From NCBI GenBank assembly GCA_019359045.1, contig JAHHIA010000008.1, positions 186,001-250,000 on the forward strand: 64,000 nucleotides of DNA, in the 5' to 3' direction. The DNA comes from Scytolyngbya sp. HA4215-MV1. Lineage in GTDB: Bacteria > Cyanobacteriota > Cyanobacteriia > Leptolyngbyales > Leptolyngbyaceae. Below are positions 17,600-25,980 of the stretch, piece by piece. Numbering within the stretch: the stretch's first letter is position 1; the number at the start of each line of letters is the position of its first letter. A program made the position numbers and the translations under genes. Under the pieces are notes generated by a model. The model did not search any database. It was not told the origin of the DNA and was given only the letters and a program-made list of their open reading frames with translations.

Positions 17600-18835
17600 A
17601 TGCGTTTTTCTGGGATTGCGGTTTGCACGCTAACTGCACTAGTTGCAGGAGAAATGACAGCCCATGCCAGCGATCCTCCCCACATGGATGATGTTCCACC
17701 GACGCCATCCTTGGGCACATTTGAGACGGTCACTGTTGCAACTCCGACGGTCACTGTAGCAGCGATCGCTTCACCCGAAACGTTGTCCCAGCCATCGAGC
17801 TTTACGTCGGAAAGCTGGTCTGATGCCTCTGCCACACCATCAACGCCCGTGACAATTTCGCCACATCCCTCTTCAACCGCAGCGGATTTGGCAGGAAGCT
17901 ATCTTCCAAAGGAGAACGACACGACTCCAGTAGAAATTTCCTCAGTCTCTTTGCCTGTCTCTTCGCAGGCTGTTGGTTCCAATCAACTCGCCAGTAACCT
18001 GCTGCCAGAATTGTCACCTGATGAGACCCCATCGGTTAGTTCCTGCAATTCTCGCCACACCGATCGCCGATCGTTGGAAGCAAGGGGACTGTCTCAAAGC
18101 TCGGAGAGTGATGGTGCATTGCAGTGTCCCCGCCCTGCCCCAATCGTTCCCCTGACTCCGCCTGAACTTTACGAACCTGAGTCTTCACCTGCACTCAGTA
18201 TTGATATCCCCACTGGGATCGGCGCAGACAACACCACCGGATTTATCAGTAGCACTTACCAGGCTGAAACCCGTAACAATGATGGGGCTGCAGGGACAGT
18301 GGGGGTGGGCTTTGGCTACGGAGATGCTGATAAAAACGTTGGTGTGGAAATTTCTTATACGCTGGCAAATAACGACAACTTTGGCGAAGGTGGCTTTAAC
18401 GCCAAACTCCATCGCCGTTTTGCCCCTGATTGGGCAGCCGCGATCGGTTGGAATGGTTTTCTCAATATCGGTCGGAATGATTTTGAACAGTCGCTCTATG
18501 GCGTGGTTACCAAAGTCTTCCGAACACAAACGTCGATCGACCAGCCTTTCAGTCGCATCTCGGTCACTTTGGGAGTCGGGGATGGGCAATTTCGCTCCAA
18601 TGGTGCAGTGGATGATGGAGTCAACAATGTCAATGTGTTTGGCAATGTTGCCATCCGTATTGCCCGTCCCCTGAGCTTGATTACTGAGTGGACTGGGCAA
18701 GACCTGGCAGTGGGGTTATCGATCGCTCCCTTTAGAAACTTTCCTCTGACTATTACCCCCGCTGTTCGAGATATTGCGGGTGCAGGAGATGAAGCGAGAT
18801 TTGTACTTGGTGCCGGAATTGCTTTTCGGTTGTGA
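17600..18835 (+). CDS. Exported protein with proline-rich stalk and C-terminal beta-barrel
   Basis: This 411-residue protein opens with a signal peptide (MRFSGIAVCTLTALVAG, cleavage expected after AHA-S near residue 24). A long Ser/Thr/Pro-rich low-complexity stretch (about 25-200) follows. The last 200 residues show alternating hydrophobic and polar strands (VGVGFGYGDADKNVGVEISY, then others) and end in ...GAGIAFRL, as expected of an outer-membrane barrel. There are no POTRA domains, so it is not a TpsB or BamA protein. It heads three consecutive genes for exported proteins. The Shine-Dalgarno GGAG lies about 9 bases before the ATG. I do not recognise the family; the barrel assignment is inference from strand pattern and C-terminus. 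Confidence 0.8.
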   Translation: MRFSGIAVCTLTALVAGEMTAHASDPPHMDDVPPTPSLGTFETVTVATPTVTVAAIASPETLSQPSSFTSESWSDASATPSTPVTISPHPSSTAADLAGSYLPKENDTTPVEISSVSLPVSSQAVGSNQLASNLLPELSPDETPSVSSCNSRHTDRRSLEARGLSQSSESDGALQCPRPAPIVPLTPPELYEPESSPALSIDIPTGIGADNTTGFISSTYQAETRNNDGAAGTVGVGFGYGDADKNVGVEISYTLANNDNFGEGGFNAKLHRRFAPDWAAAIGWNGFLNIGRNDFEQSLYGVVTKVFRTQTSIDQPFSRISVTLGVGDGQFRSNGAVDDGVNNVNVFGNVAIRIARPLSLITEWTGQDLAVGLSIAPFRNFPLTITPAVRDIAGAGDEARFVLGAGIAFRL

Positions 18836-18908
18836 GGCATGGAGAGCAGGAGCCAGAAATTAGGAATGAGAAGTCAGGCGTTTAGTGGCAGCCGTGAGGA
18901 GTAGAACA

Positions 18909-19325
18909 ATGGGTCAATTGAAAATGTTAGGTTGGACGATCGCCACCGTGATTCTGGTAGAAGGATTGATGATCGTTCCTGCCAGAGCCGATCGTAGCTA
19001 TGGCGATATCACTGGCACGAATACCTGGAATAATAACGCCCCTGGATACCACGACAATTTCAAACTCGACCCTGCACTAGTAGAGCGAGTCTCTCAAATC
19101 AATCGTGAAGCCGATGTTGCCTACCGGGATTGTGAGACTGCGATCGCCCAAATTGAGCAAGCTCCTGAACCTCCTCGCAGATTTGCTCGTCAGCCGCCTC
19201 AGCCGCCTGCAATTCCCGCAGCCTGCGTGCGGTTAGAAGAACTGCGAAGCGAAGCCGAAACCTTACGCGCCACCCTTGACCAACTCGCCAAATCGCGTCC
19301 CAATCCCAACCTGCGGACGTGGTAG
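18909..19325 (+). CDS. Small exported protein, unknown
   Basis: This protein of 138 residues starts at ATG 18909 (MGQLKMLGW). A signal peptide (WTIATVILVEGLMIVPARA, cleavage before DRS) is followed by a Tyr/Asn/Gly segment, then a helix-prone C-terminal half with two Cys and a Pro/Gln-rich insertion. The predicted helices (LVERVSQINREADVAYRDCE and CVRLEELRSEAETLRATL) are brought together by the two cysteines and may form a disulphide-linked hairpin. The gene lies 73 bases after the barrel gene across GAGTCAGG-type repeat DNA, and 36 bases before another exported protein. Function unknown. Confidence 0.75.
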   Translation: MGQLKMLGWTIATVILVEGLMIVPARADRSYGDITGTNTWNNNAPGYHDNFKLDPALVERVSQINREADVAYRDCETAIAQIEQAPEPPRRFARQPPQPPAIPAACVRLEELRSEAETLRATLDQLAKSRPNPNLRTW

Positions 19326-19361
19326 GCGGTAGGCTGTCCTCTTCATCCCTTCACCCCTTCT

Positions 19362-20075
19362 ATGCCAAACTTTCCCCATCCTCTCCTTTTTCCTTCTCTG
19401 CTGACACTTCTCTCAACCCTAGCAATGCTGGCGCTTCCGGCTCAAGCGAAAGAGATCGGTGGCACCGATGTCATTAAATTCTCTGAAGATACGACGATCG
19501 AGTTTGAATTCAAGGAATCTCATGGAGCCAACCAGTCTACGTTTGGGATTATTAATTTGGATACGAACGAGACAGTGGAGTTGTTTCGAGAAGTCAAGCC
19601 CTACGACCAATTTGGCTCAGGACAGCCTCAGTCGTCTTCTCCTCGCCAGGATGATACGGGTACTCCCTTAGACTATCTCGGGACGGTGGCGGGAGGAACT
19701 GTACAAAACCGCCTGGGTGAAAGCAACGCACTGACTGAATACACCTTTCGGGCAAATACTCGGTATGCGTTTTATTTAGAATCGGTTAGTCCAACAGGCA
19801 TGACCCGACGGGTTCGGCAAGCAGGACTCAACTTGAGAGCGGCGATCGAAGGTTCTCTAAATGCGGGTCAACAGGGTGAAATTACTGGCACTCGGATCTC
19901 ACTCGATGATGATGGATTAGCTCGACCTGGCAAAGATGATGACTTTGATGATTTTGTGATTGAAGCGGGAGGTTACTTGATCACTAAGCTTTGTCCACCC
20001 ATTTCATCCACTTCATCAGGTACAGAAAGCGCCGTTTCACCTAAGGAAGGATCTGTGCCAGCAGCACGAGAGTGA
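19362..20075 (+). CDS. Exported Asp-rich protein, unknown
   Basis: This protein of 237 residues has a signal peptide (LLFPSLLTLLSTLAMLALPAQA, cleavage before KEI). The mature region is beta-rich and contains FEFKESHGANQSTFGIINLD near the start and an acidic motif GKDDDFDDFVIEAG near residue 195. That acidic segment resembles the end of DUF4114-like calcium-binding extracellular domains of cyanobacteria; I state this as a resemblance, not an assignment. It is the last of three exported-protein genes in a row, and a strong hairpin follows it. A shared surface role for the three is inference from clustering. Confidence 0.75.
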   Translation: MPNFPHPLLFPSLLTLLSTLAMLALPAQAKEIGGTDVIKFSEDTTIEFEFKESHGANQSTFGIINLDTNETVELFREVKPYDQFGSGQPQSSSPRQDDTGTPLDYLGTVAGGTVQNRLGESNALTEYTFRANTRYAFYLESVSPTGMTRRVRQAGLNLRAAIEGSLNAGQQGEITGTRISLDDDGLARPGKDDDFDDFVIEAGGYLITKLCPPISSTSSGTESAVSPKEGSVPAARE

Positions 20076-20098
20076 GCTAGAAAATAGGGTTAAAAAGG

Positions 20099-20145
20099 CC
20101 ATCGCACCCGATCGTTCTTAATGGGGAGCCAATCGGGCGCGATGG
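20099..20145. terminator. Bidirectional hairpin between convergent genes
   Basis: CCATCGCACCCGAT (20099-20112) pairs with ATCGGGCGCGATGG (20132-20145) with a single A/C mismatch, giving a 14-bp stem. It lies between the ends of the exported-protein gene and ycf3 and probably ends transcription from both sides, although no long T-run is present. Confidence 0.65.
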
Positions 20146-20177
20146 ATAAACCTGACTAATTTTGGGGTGACCGATGT

Positions 20178-20699
20178 TTAGAAATAAATATCGATTTGAG
20201 AACGCCCACTGGTTTTGAGCCAGTTTTGCGCCTCAATGTAGTTATTAGGCGCCAAGCGGATGGCTCGCTTCCAATACTCTGCAGCCTGATCGAAGAGGGT
20301 TTCTGCGGCTTCATCATTGCCTGCTTCTTTTTGTTGCTCCCCTTGATGATGATAGATAACCGCAACATTATTGAGCGCTTGAGGGAGACGCGGATTGAGT
20401 TCCAGAGCTTCATGGTAAAGCCCTAACGCTTTTTCTTGCTTCCCATTGCTGGTATGAATGAGGGCGATGTTGTACAAGATGTAGCTGCGATCGTAAGGAT
20501 CTTCTTCGAGCTTCAGCGCCTCATAGTAATTTTCCAACGCCTCAGCATATTCACCATCTGCCTGAGCAGACATGCCGTCCCGGTAATATGCAAAAGCTTC
20601 TTTTTCTTTTTGGCTAGCAGGCAAGATCTTCAGAATCAGATCTGCCATAACCGTAAAGCTTTTGTCAATGAAGTTGTCGTTACGTTGCGTTCTGGGCAT
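20178..20699 (-). CDS. ycf3: Photosystem I assembly protein Ycf3 (TPR protein)
   Basis: This protein of 173 residues has the usual Ycf3 length. It begins [20 protein letters not shown], the family N-terminus. Three TPR units follow: [40 protein letters not shown] and [16 protein letters not shown] with the adjoining helix. Ycf3 is a thylakoid-associated chaperone that brings PsaA/PsaB and other PSI subunits together. It is a good phylogenetic marker of oxygenic phototrophs. The gene stands alone; a 57-bp palindrome lies about 80 bases upstream of its start. Confidence 0.97.
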   Translation of the reverse strand: MPRTQRNDNFIDKSFTVMADLILKILPASQKEKEAFAYYRDGMSAQADGEYAEALENYYEALKLEEDPYDRSYILYNIALIHTSNGKQEKALGLYHEALELNPRLPQALNNVAVIYHHQGEQQKEAGNDEAAETLFDQAAEYWKRAIRLAPNNYIEAQNWLKTSGRSQIDIYF

Positions 20700-21203
20700 A
20701 GAGGCCTTGGGGATTCACTACGAGATCTAAAAAAGACTCCATTAAAAGCCTACAGCAATCCGGTTATGTTCTAGACATGTTGTTGGTATTTTTGAAAGCT
20801 TTGCTCAGCAAAGCTTTCAAAAATACCAACAACACCTTTGAAACACTACTCAGCAATCTTAGGGGGGTGTGCAATTAGACGGATGGATCAAAAAGTCTTC
20901 TATCAAAATTTTCTCATTATCTCCGTGAAATCGCTGTATCAGCGATTCAGCTAGATCGAACAAACTGTCTTAAGGTTGATTGACCCCTGGTGTGCTCCCA
21001 GTTCAAAGGCTTAAGCGCTCACGGTTTTAGGTAAAAATACACCAAAGGCTCCGAATTTAGCGTCTTCGGATGCAATACTGAAATCTCTGGGGGATGGATT
21101 GTATTGCGAAATACCGACCTCAAACCTATCTTAAATGTTGGGAAAATACCAATGCTGAACTGGATTCCTTTCAGGAATCGGTTATTTTAGTAAAAATCTC
21201 AGG
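20700..21203. other. Intergenic region between ycf3 and a small conserved gene
   Basis: Apart from the palindrome at 20778-20834, no feature is clear. No frame of useful length begins with a good start. The promoters of ycf3 (leftward) and of the following small gene (rightward) must lie here. Confidence 0.5.
20778..20834. repeat. 57-bp perfect palindrome, dispersed family copy 1
   Basis: Arms of 28 bp (20778-20805 and 20807-20834) are exact reverse complements around a single C. The centre reads GAAAGCTTTGCT-C-AGCAAAGCTTTC. The same 25-base core, with one mismatch, sits at the centre of the palindrome at 56061-56103, while the outer arms differ. It lies upstream of the ycf3 start, not at a gene end, so a terminator role for ycf3 is excluded. 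Confidence 0.9.
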
Positions 21204-21437
21204 ATGGTAACCAAGCTTGTCATGAGAATACAGGCTCTCAAGAACATGCCCCCTGTCACAGAGACGGTGCCCGAAGTCATTCAGCGAATTTTTGCGTCTC
21301 ATCAAATTACTCGTGCCGATCAACAAGTTTTTCTGGCTGCGTTGCTGTCCGAAAATTCTCTCAGTCAAGAAGAACAAATCCAAATCAACCAAGTTCTGGA
21401 TGCGCTGAGAAAGGGCGTGCTGAAGGTCGTTGATTGA
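21204..21437 (+). CDS. Conserved cyanobacterial small protein, unknown
   Basis: This protein has up to 77 residues. The conserved-looking part is PPVTETVPEVIQRIFASHQI, then TRADQQVFLAALL and a helix EEQIQINQVLDALRKGVLKV. It is soluble and helical. Starts at 21222 or 21246 are equally possible because none has a clear Shine-Dalgarno sequence. It precedes the membrane protein at 21525 in the same direction by about 90 bases. I know the type as a recurrent cyanobacterial hypothetical but can give no function. Confidence 0.7.
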   Translation: MVTKLVMRIQALKNMPPVTETVPEVIQRIFASHQITRADQQVFLAALLSENSLSQEEQIQINQVLDALRKGVLKVVD

Positions 21438-21524
21438 GCGTTGCCTGCCGGATAAAACTGAAAAAACTATACTTGAGGAAGCAAGGTTATTGATTAAGTA
21501 TCAGCTGGTTACTCAGGTATTGAT

Positions 21525-22853
21525 ATGAATCCAGATGCCACAATCATCAAAGCGGTTGAAAGATTGGACTACCGCGCGACGGTGGGAGACGTGGCAGCCC
21601 AGGCAGGCATCGATATTAATCTGGCGCAGCAGGGGTTGCTAGTGCTGGCGTCTGCTGCCAGTGGGCATTTGCAAGTTGCTGAATCGGGTGAAGTTGTTTA
21701 TGTTTTCCCGAAAAACATTCGCAGCATCTTGTTAAACAAGTCCTTGCGATTGCGGTTAAAGCAGGGGTTGGCAACGTTTTGGCAGGCTTTGTTTTACTTC
21801 ATCCGGCTTTCGTTTGGCATTGTATTAATTTTGTTGATTGTGCTAGCGATCGTCGCGATCGGGATTTTGATCGTTGCCATCAGCAGTAGTCGGGGGAGCA
21901 ACAATGACGATCGCGACAATAGTTTCGGGGGAGGGGGCTTTTTTTACCTACCTCGCTTGTGGTTTGGACCCGATTTATATTGGATGTTCTCGCCCAATTA
22001 CCAAACTCGTCAACATGGCCGCCAACGCGCTCGTGATGTAGAGGGAAGCCAGATGAATTTTCTGGAAGCTATCTTTTCCTTCTTATTTGGAGATGGTAAT
22101 CCAAATACCGATTTAGAAGAGCGACGCTGGCAAACGGTGGCAATGGTTATCCGGAATCATCGCGGCGCAGTAACGGCTGAGCAAATTTCACCTTATTTGG
22201 ACAAGATCGGACAAGGTTTTGATCAGGAATATGAGGCATATATGTTGCCTGTCTTGACGCGCTTTGCCGGGCAGCCTGAAGTGAGTCCGGAGGGGGATAT
22301 TGTGTATCGCTTTCCTGAACTCCAGACTAGTGTGGCTCAAACCCACACCAAATCTGTAGCTGCTTATCTGAAAGAAACTCCCTGGCGCTTTAGCCAAGCA
22401 TCTTCGGGACAAGTCTTATTGTCGGCAGGGTTAGGAGCGGTGCTGTTTGTTCTATCGCTGGTGCTGAATTCGATGGCATGGGGACAAATTGCTGGACTCA
22501 GTACTTCGATCGTGGCTTTTATTCACATCATCGCCTGGTTATCGCTGGCTTATAGCGTGGCTTACTTAGCGATTCCACTGCTGCGCTACTTTTGGGTACA
22601 GTGGCGCAATCGCCGTATCGAAGCTCGGAATGAAACTCGACAGGCACGAGCGATCGCCCTCAATGAAGCAGATGCAGCACTCCAAAAGAAATTAGCGTAT
22701 GCTCAACAATTTGCTTCGGAAACGATCGTGCAAGACAAAGATATTGTCTACACCACAGAGCGAGATCTCACAGAACAGGAACTGGAACGATCGGCACAAA
22801 TTGATCAAGAGTGGCAGCAACGTTTGAACCAAACCCAAAACCGAGAACATTAA
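21525..22853 (+). CDS. Conserved membrane protein (cyanobacterial/plastid type), unknown
   Basis: This 442-residue protein has an N-terminal winged-helix-like segment (ATIIKAVERLDYRATVGDVA), which is repeated as a related sequence near residue 205 (TVAMVIRNHRGAVTAEQISP). Two pairs of membrane segments are present: one near residue 90-120 and one near 300-365. Between them lies a Gly-rich, aromatic stretch (GGGGFFYLPRLWFGPDLYW). The C-terminus is a charged coiled-coil. Similar proteins occur in cyanobacteria and, to my recollection, in plant plastids. I have no firm function. The stop overlaps the stop of the convergent glycosyltransferase gene by 4 bases. Confidence 0.82.
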   Translation: MNPDATIIKAVERLDYRATVGDVAAQAGIDINLAQQGLLVLASAASGHLQVAESGEVVYVFPKNIRSILLNKSLRLRLKQGLATFWQALFYFIRLSFGIVLILLIVLAIVAIGILIVAISSSRGSNNDDRDNSFGGGGFFYLPRLWFGPDLYWMFSPNYQTRQHGRQRARDVEGSQMNFLEAIFSFLFGDGNPNTDLEERRWQTVAMVIRNHRGAVTAEQISPYLDKIGQGFDQEYEAYMLPVLTRFAGQPEVSPEGDIVYRFPELQTSVAQTHTKSVAAYLKETPWRFSQASSGQVLLSAGLGAVLFVLSLVLNSMAWGQIAGLSTSIVAFIHIIAWLSLAYSVAYLAIPLLRYFWVQWRNRRIEARNETRQARAIALNEADAALQKKLAYAQQFASETIVQDKDIVYTTERDLTEQELERSAQIDQEWQQRLNQTQNREH

Positions 22854-24091
22854 GGAGTTTCCGGGCGCTGGAGGGGCCTGCCTCGCCAAGTCCAGCCCCA
22901 ACCCGTCTCGGTTTTGATAATGGAAACTAAGGCGATCGCTGCTACGATGGCTCCTCCCACTCCCGTTAGCCACCAATAGCGCGTAGGAATTTTACTAAGT
23001 ATTCCGCCTGTCTGCCGTAGTTGATATTGCATCCAAAGGGTTGGTAGGGCGATCGCTAAGGTTAGCATATCAAGCACAGTCCAACCCCCAATGATTCCTT
23101 TGAGCAATACACCTGCCAATCCGAGCCAGGGCAGCGTGCAGACAACCAAGACAATCGCAACTGAATAGAGGGTCAGGGACAAATTACAACGGGAACCCAG
23201 ATACCAGTTTTTGGTCCAACCTTCCCATAAGGCTGGAAAAGACTGGTACATCCTCACAGCTGCCAGGTCTGATCCCAAGGCGTACCACAACTTCAATCCT
23301 TTTGCTTTGACCCGGCGTGCCAGTTCCACATCTTCGACCACCTGACTGGCAACAGCTTGGTGTCCCCCCAACTGCTCGTAAGCAGTGCGACGAAACAACA
23401 TAAAGGGTCCTGCGGCAAAGGCGGCATCGGTATGGGCGTCGTTGACTGCCGCAAAATCGAAGCCCGTTGCTAACAGATTGGCCATTAATGGCTGGACTAA
23501 CCATTCACCAAGGCATCCACAAACAATTTGGGGCCAGCAGGTGAGTAAATCGGTCTGCAATTGTTCTGCGGTTTGCAGGGCGGACTCGATCGCTCCCGGT
23601 TTCAACCGGACATCGGCATCGAGAAACAAGAAGAATGCTCCATTCGCGTACTTCACCGCGTTCGTACAAGCCCAGTTTTTGCCTATCCATTTCTCGTTTT
23701 GTGGACGCGGGGGAACTGCCAGCACCTTGAGGCGAGAATCATTCAATTGCTTTTGCAGGGCGTGGACGATCGCCAGTGTCTTGTCAGTTGACTGATCATC
23801 CACTATCCATACTTCTAATTTGTCGGGAGGCAGGTGCGAACTTGCCAAAACGGAAATCAGGCAAGCTTCAATATTGTTTGCTTCATTAAAAGCCGGAATA
23901 ATTACCGAAATTTTGGGCAAATTGAGCGGGCTGATCGCTTCAATACCCAGGTTTAGCAGGTGAGGAGCTTGTTTTACCGTTTGTCTTAGGCGCTTGAGGT
24001 AAATCATAATACTCCCCAGCGACAAACTCAGCGCCATCAAGAATAAAAAAGAAATCGTCATTTGCAAAGGGGAACTATGCCCTGACAACAA
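22850..24091 (-). CDS. Family 2 glycosyltransferase, membrane-bound (CruG/CruC-like)
   Basis: This 413-residue protein has an N-terminal membrane helix and a GT2 domain with VSVIIPAFNEANNIE-type opening (here ISVIIPAFNEANNIEACLIS). The metal-binding FLDADVR motif and acceptor-site VVEDVELARRVKAKG are present. Three C-terminal membrane segments follow, and the end reads GWGWTWRGRPL. The layout and this end motif resemble cyanobacterial glycosyltransferases assigned to carotenoid (myxoxanthophyll) glycosylation such as CruG, but other members act on hopanoids or lipids. I therefore give no gene symbol. It is inner-membrane or thylakoid-associated. The gene overlaps the convergent neighbour by 4 bases. 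Confidence 0.85.
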   Translation of the reverse strand: MLSGHSSPLQMTISFLFLMALSLSLGSIMIYLKRLRQTVKQAPHLLNLGIEAISPLNLPKISVIIPAFNEANNIEACLISVLASSHLPPDKLEVWIVDDQSTDKTLAIVHALQKQLNDSRLKVLAVPPRPQNEKWIGKNWACTNAVKYANGAFFLFLDADVRLKPGAIESALQTAEQLQTDLLTCWPQIVCGCLGEWLVQPLMANLLATGFDFAAVNDAHTDAAFAAGPFMLFRRTAYEQLGGHQAVASQVVEDVELARRVKAKGLKLWYALGSDLAAVRMYQSFPALWEGWTKNWYLGSRCNLSLTLYSVAIVLVVCTLPWLGLAGVLLKGIIGGWTVLDMLTLAIALPTLWMQYQLRQTGGILSKIPTRYWWLTGVGGAIVAAIALVSIIKTETGWGWTWRGRPLQRPETP

Positions 24092-24186
24092 TTGATTTGT
24101 GCAAATAGCTGATACAAAGTGTCTAGAAATACTGAATTTTGCTCTAATATTCTCCTCAGAGATAACTGAACCTTCCTGAGACCCTA

Positions 24187-24816
24187 GTGACGAAATCTAC
24201 CGAGAATTCAAATTCTTTATCAGTTTTGCCTTATCAGGTATTGCAAGCTCAAATTAAACCAGGTGATGTAATTGCATTTTCTGGCATAGATATTCCCTCT
24301 ACTGTGGTCAAGGTTGCGACCCGTTCTGAGTACGTCCATGTCGCGATCGTCCTCTCCGTAGGCTCCATTGCCCAGTCAGAAGACTCAATCCTTATTGCCG
24401 AGTCACATGTCGATACCCGTTTACCTAGTGTAGGAATTGGCAAACCGATTTTAGGTGCCCAATTGCAATGGCTTTCCAGACGGATGGCTGCCAGTCCGGG
24501 CCCAGCTTGGTGGGTCGCCCTCAAAACCCCCTTAGATTCAACCAGGATGCGCCAAATGCAAACCTGGCTTTACAAGGTTGAGCAAGAACAGACCCCTTAT
24601 GATTTTCTCCAGGCAATTGAAGCAGGTATTGACTCGCTGACTGCGATCGGGCTTGAAAGCCCAGCCGACGATTCTGCCTTATTTTGCTCAGAATTGGTGA
24701 CTCGTGCCCTGCAAATTGCTGGAGTCCTGGACGAAAATATTAATCCTGCCCAACAAACTCCCGCCGAGCTGATGCAGTTTTCTTGTTTTGAGTCACCAAT
24801 TTTAATTAAAACTTGA
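24187..24816 (+). CDS. Permuted papain-like amidase (YiiX/C92-like)
   Basis: This protein of 209 residues starts at GTG 24187. The fold signature is a permuted NlpC/P60 arrangement: KPGDVIAFSG, then catalytic His in SEYVHVAIVLS, and catalytic Cys near the C-terminus in LFCSELVTRAL. Members of this clan hydrolyse amide or ester bonds in lipids or cell-wall peptides. There is no signal peptide, so a cytoplasmic or membrane-lipid role is more likely than cell-wall cleavage. The gene is divergent from the glycosyltransferase gene and convergent with murB. Confidence 0.78.
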   Translation: MTKSTENSNSLSVLPYQVLQAQIKPGDVIAFSGIDIPSTVVKVATRSEYVHVAIVLSVGSIAQSEDSILIAESHVDTRLPSVGIGKPILGAQLQWLSRRMAASPGPAWWVALKTPLDSTRMRQMQTWLYKVEQEQTPYDFLQAIEAGIDSLTAIGLESPADDSALFCSELVTRALQIAGVLDENINPAQQTPAELMQFSCFESPILIKT

Positions 24817-24930
24817 ACCTTTCAGGGCTGCAAACAGTCCAACCTATTGTGTTCATTATTGTGCATCATTGCTTATGCCTTGAGCCACTTAATTCGAACG
24901 GCGAACTCAAGAATCAGTCCAAATCAAGTT

Positions 24931-25902
24931 CTAGGCCGGCTGAAATTCGCCCAGAATCTTGACTTCTGGCTCTAACCACAGTGCCCACTGTTGCTCAACA
25001 TGTTGTTGAACATGGTAAATCAGACGGAAGATATCGCTTGCAGTTGCTCCCCCGCAATTAAGAATGAAATTGGCATGACGATGGGCAATTTGGGCATTGC
25101 CAATCTGAAATCCTTTCAGACCCGATTGTTCAATGAGCCAACCGGCTGAATGAGCTGTCGGGTTACGAAACACACTGCCGCAACTGGGCAGATGATAGGG
25201 CTGAGTGGATTTCCGATGGTCGAGATGTTTTGATGTTTCTGCCAGAATTACTGCCGGATCATGTCCCGGTTGCAACTGAAAAGTGGCTTGGGTGACTAGA
25301 CGCTCACCGCCCTGCAAGAGAGAAGTCCGATAGCGATAATGAAGCTCGTGTGGGGACAGAATTTGTGTGGTTCCATGGGGGGTGAGTACCTCAGCGTTGA
25401 CCAAAATCTCAGAGGTACAACCCCCATGGGCACCTGCATTCATTACCACAGCACCTCCTAAAGTGCCAGGAATACCTACTGCCCACTCTAATCCGCTCCA
25501 ACCTCGCTCTGCTGCCTGCCAGGCAAGGCGGGGTAATGGCTCTCCGGCATTAGCGGTGACTTGTCCGGTTTCTGGATCAAAGTGAGTGTATCGCAGGTGG
25601 CGAGTGCAAATCACCAGCCCTGGCAGCCCGCGGTCGCTGACCAATAAATTAGAGCCAGCCCCTAGCAAGGTAACCGGCACTCCTTCAGACCTTGCCCAAG
25701 CGAAACTAGCTTGCAAATCTTTCAACGTTTTAGGTGCAACGTACCACTCTGCGGGTCCACCGACCCGAAAAGAGGTCATTGATGCAAGAGAAACACGAGA
25801 CTTGATCAAGCAATTTTCAGACAACTGAATAGGCGAGATTGCAAGAGAATCTGTAGCGAGATTAGCAGTGGCACTGCGAGAAAAGTTGCACGAGAGAGTC
25901 AT
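24931..25902 (-). CDS. murB: UDP-N-acetylenolpyruvoylglucosamine reductase
   Basis: This 323-residue protein carries the FAD-binding type I MurB sequence. The opening is [15 protein letters not shown], then [19 protein letters not shown], then [19 protein letters not shown]. The catalytic serine segment is [11 protein letters not shown] and the closing glutamate segment is [11 protein letters not shown]. The enzyme reduces the enolpyruvyl group to lactate in UDP-MurNAc synthesis. It sits directly downstream of murC (78 bases), the usual cyanobacterial murC-murB operon. The N-terminal 28 residues before the conserved start look like an extension, so translation may begin later. Confidence 0.96.
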   Translation of the reverse strand: MTLSCNFSRSATANLATDSLAISPIQLSENCLIKSRVSLASMTSFRVGGPAEWYVAPKTLKDLQASFAWARSEGVPVTLLGAGSNLLVSDRGLPGLVICTRHLRYTHFDPETGQVTANAGEPLPRLAWQAAERGWSGLEWAVGIPGTLGGAVVMNAGAHGGCTSEILVNAEVLTPHGTTQILSPHELHYRYRTSLLQGGERLVTQATFQLQPGHDPAVILAETSKHLDHRKSTQPYHLPSCGSVFRNPTAHSAGWLIEQSGLKGFQIGNAQIAHRHANFILNCGGATASDIFRLIYHVQQHVEQQWALWLEPEVKILGEFQPA

Positions 25903-25980
25903 ACTAGCGTAGCTACCTGAGCGACCCGGATAAATAAAACAAGCGTGATGGATTGGACTATTTTGTCCGCTATTTTCAGA

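Noticed and set aside
17600-18835. TpsB partner for the TPS-CHAT protein
   Set aside because: No POTRA domains, and the region before the barrel is low-complexity stalk, unlike FhaC/ShlB proteins.
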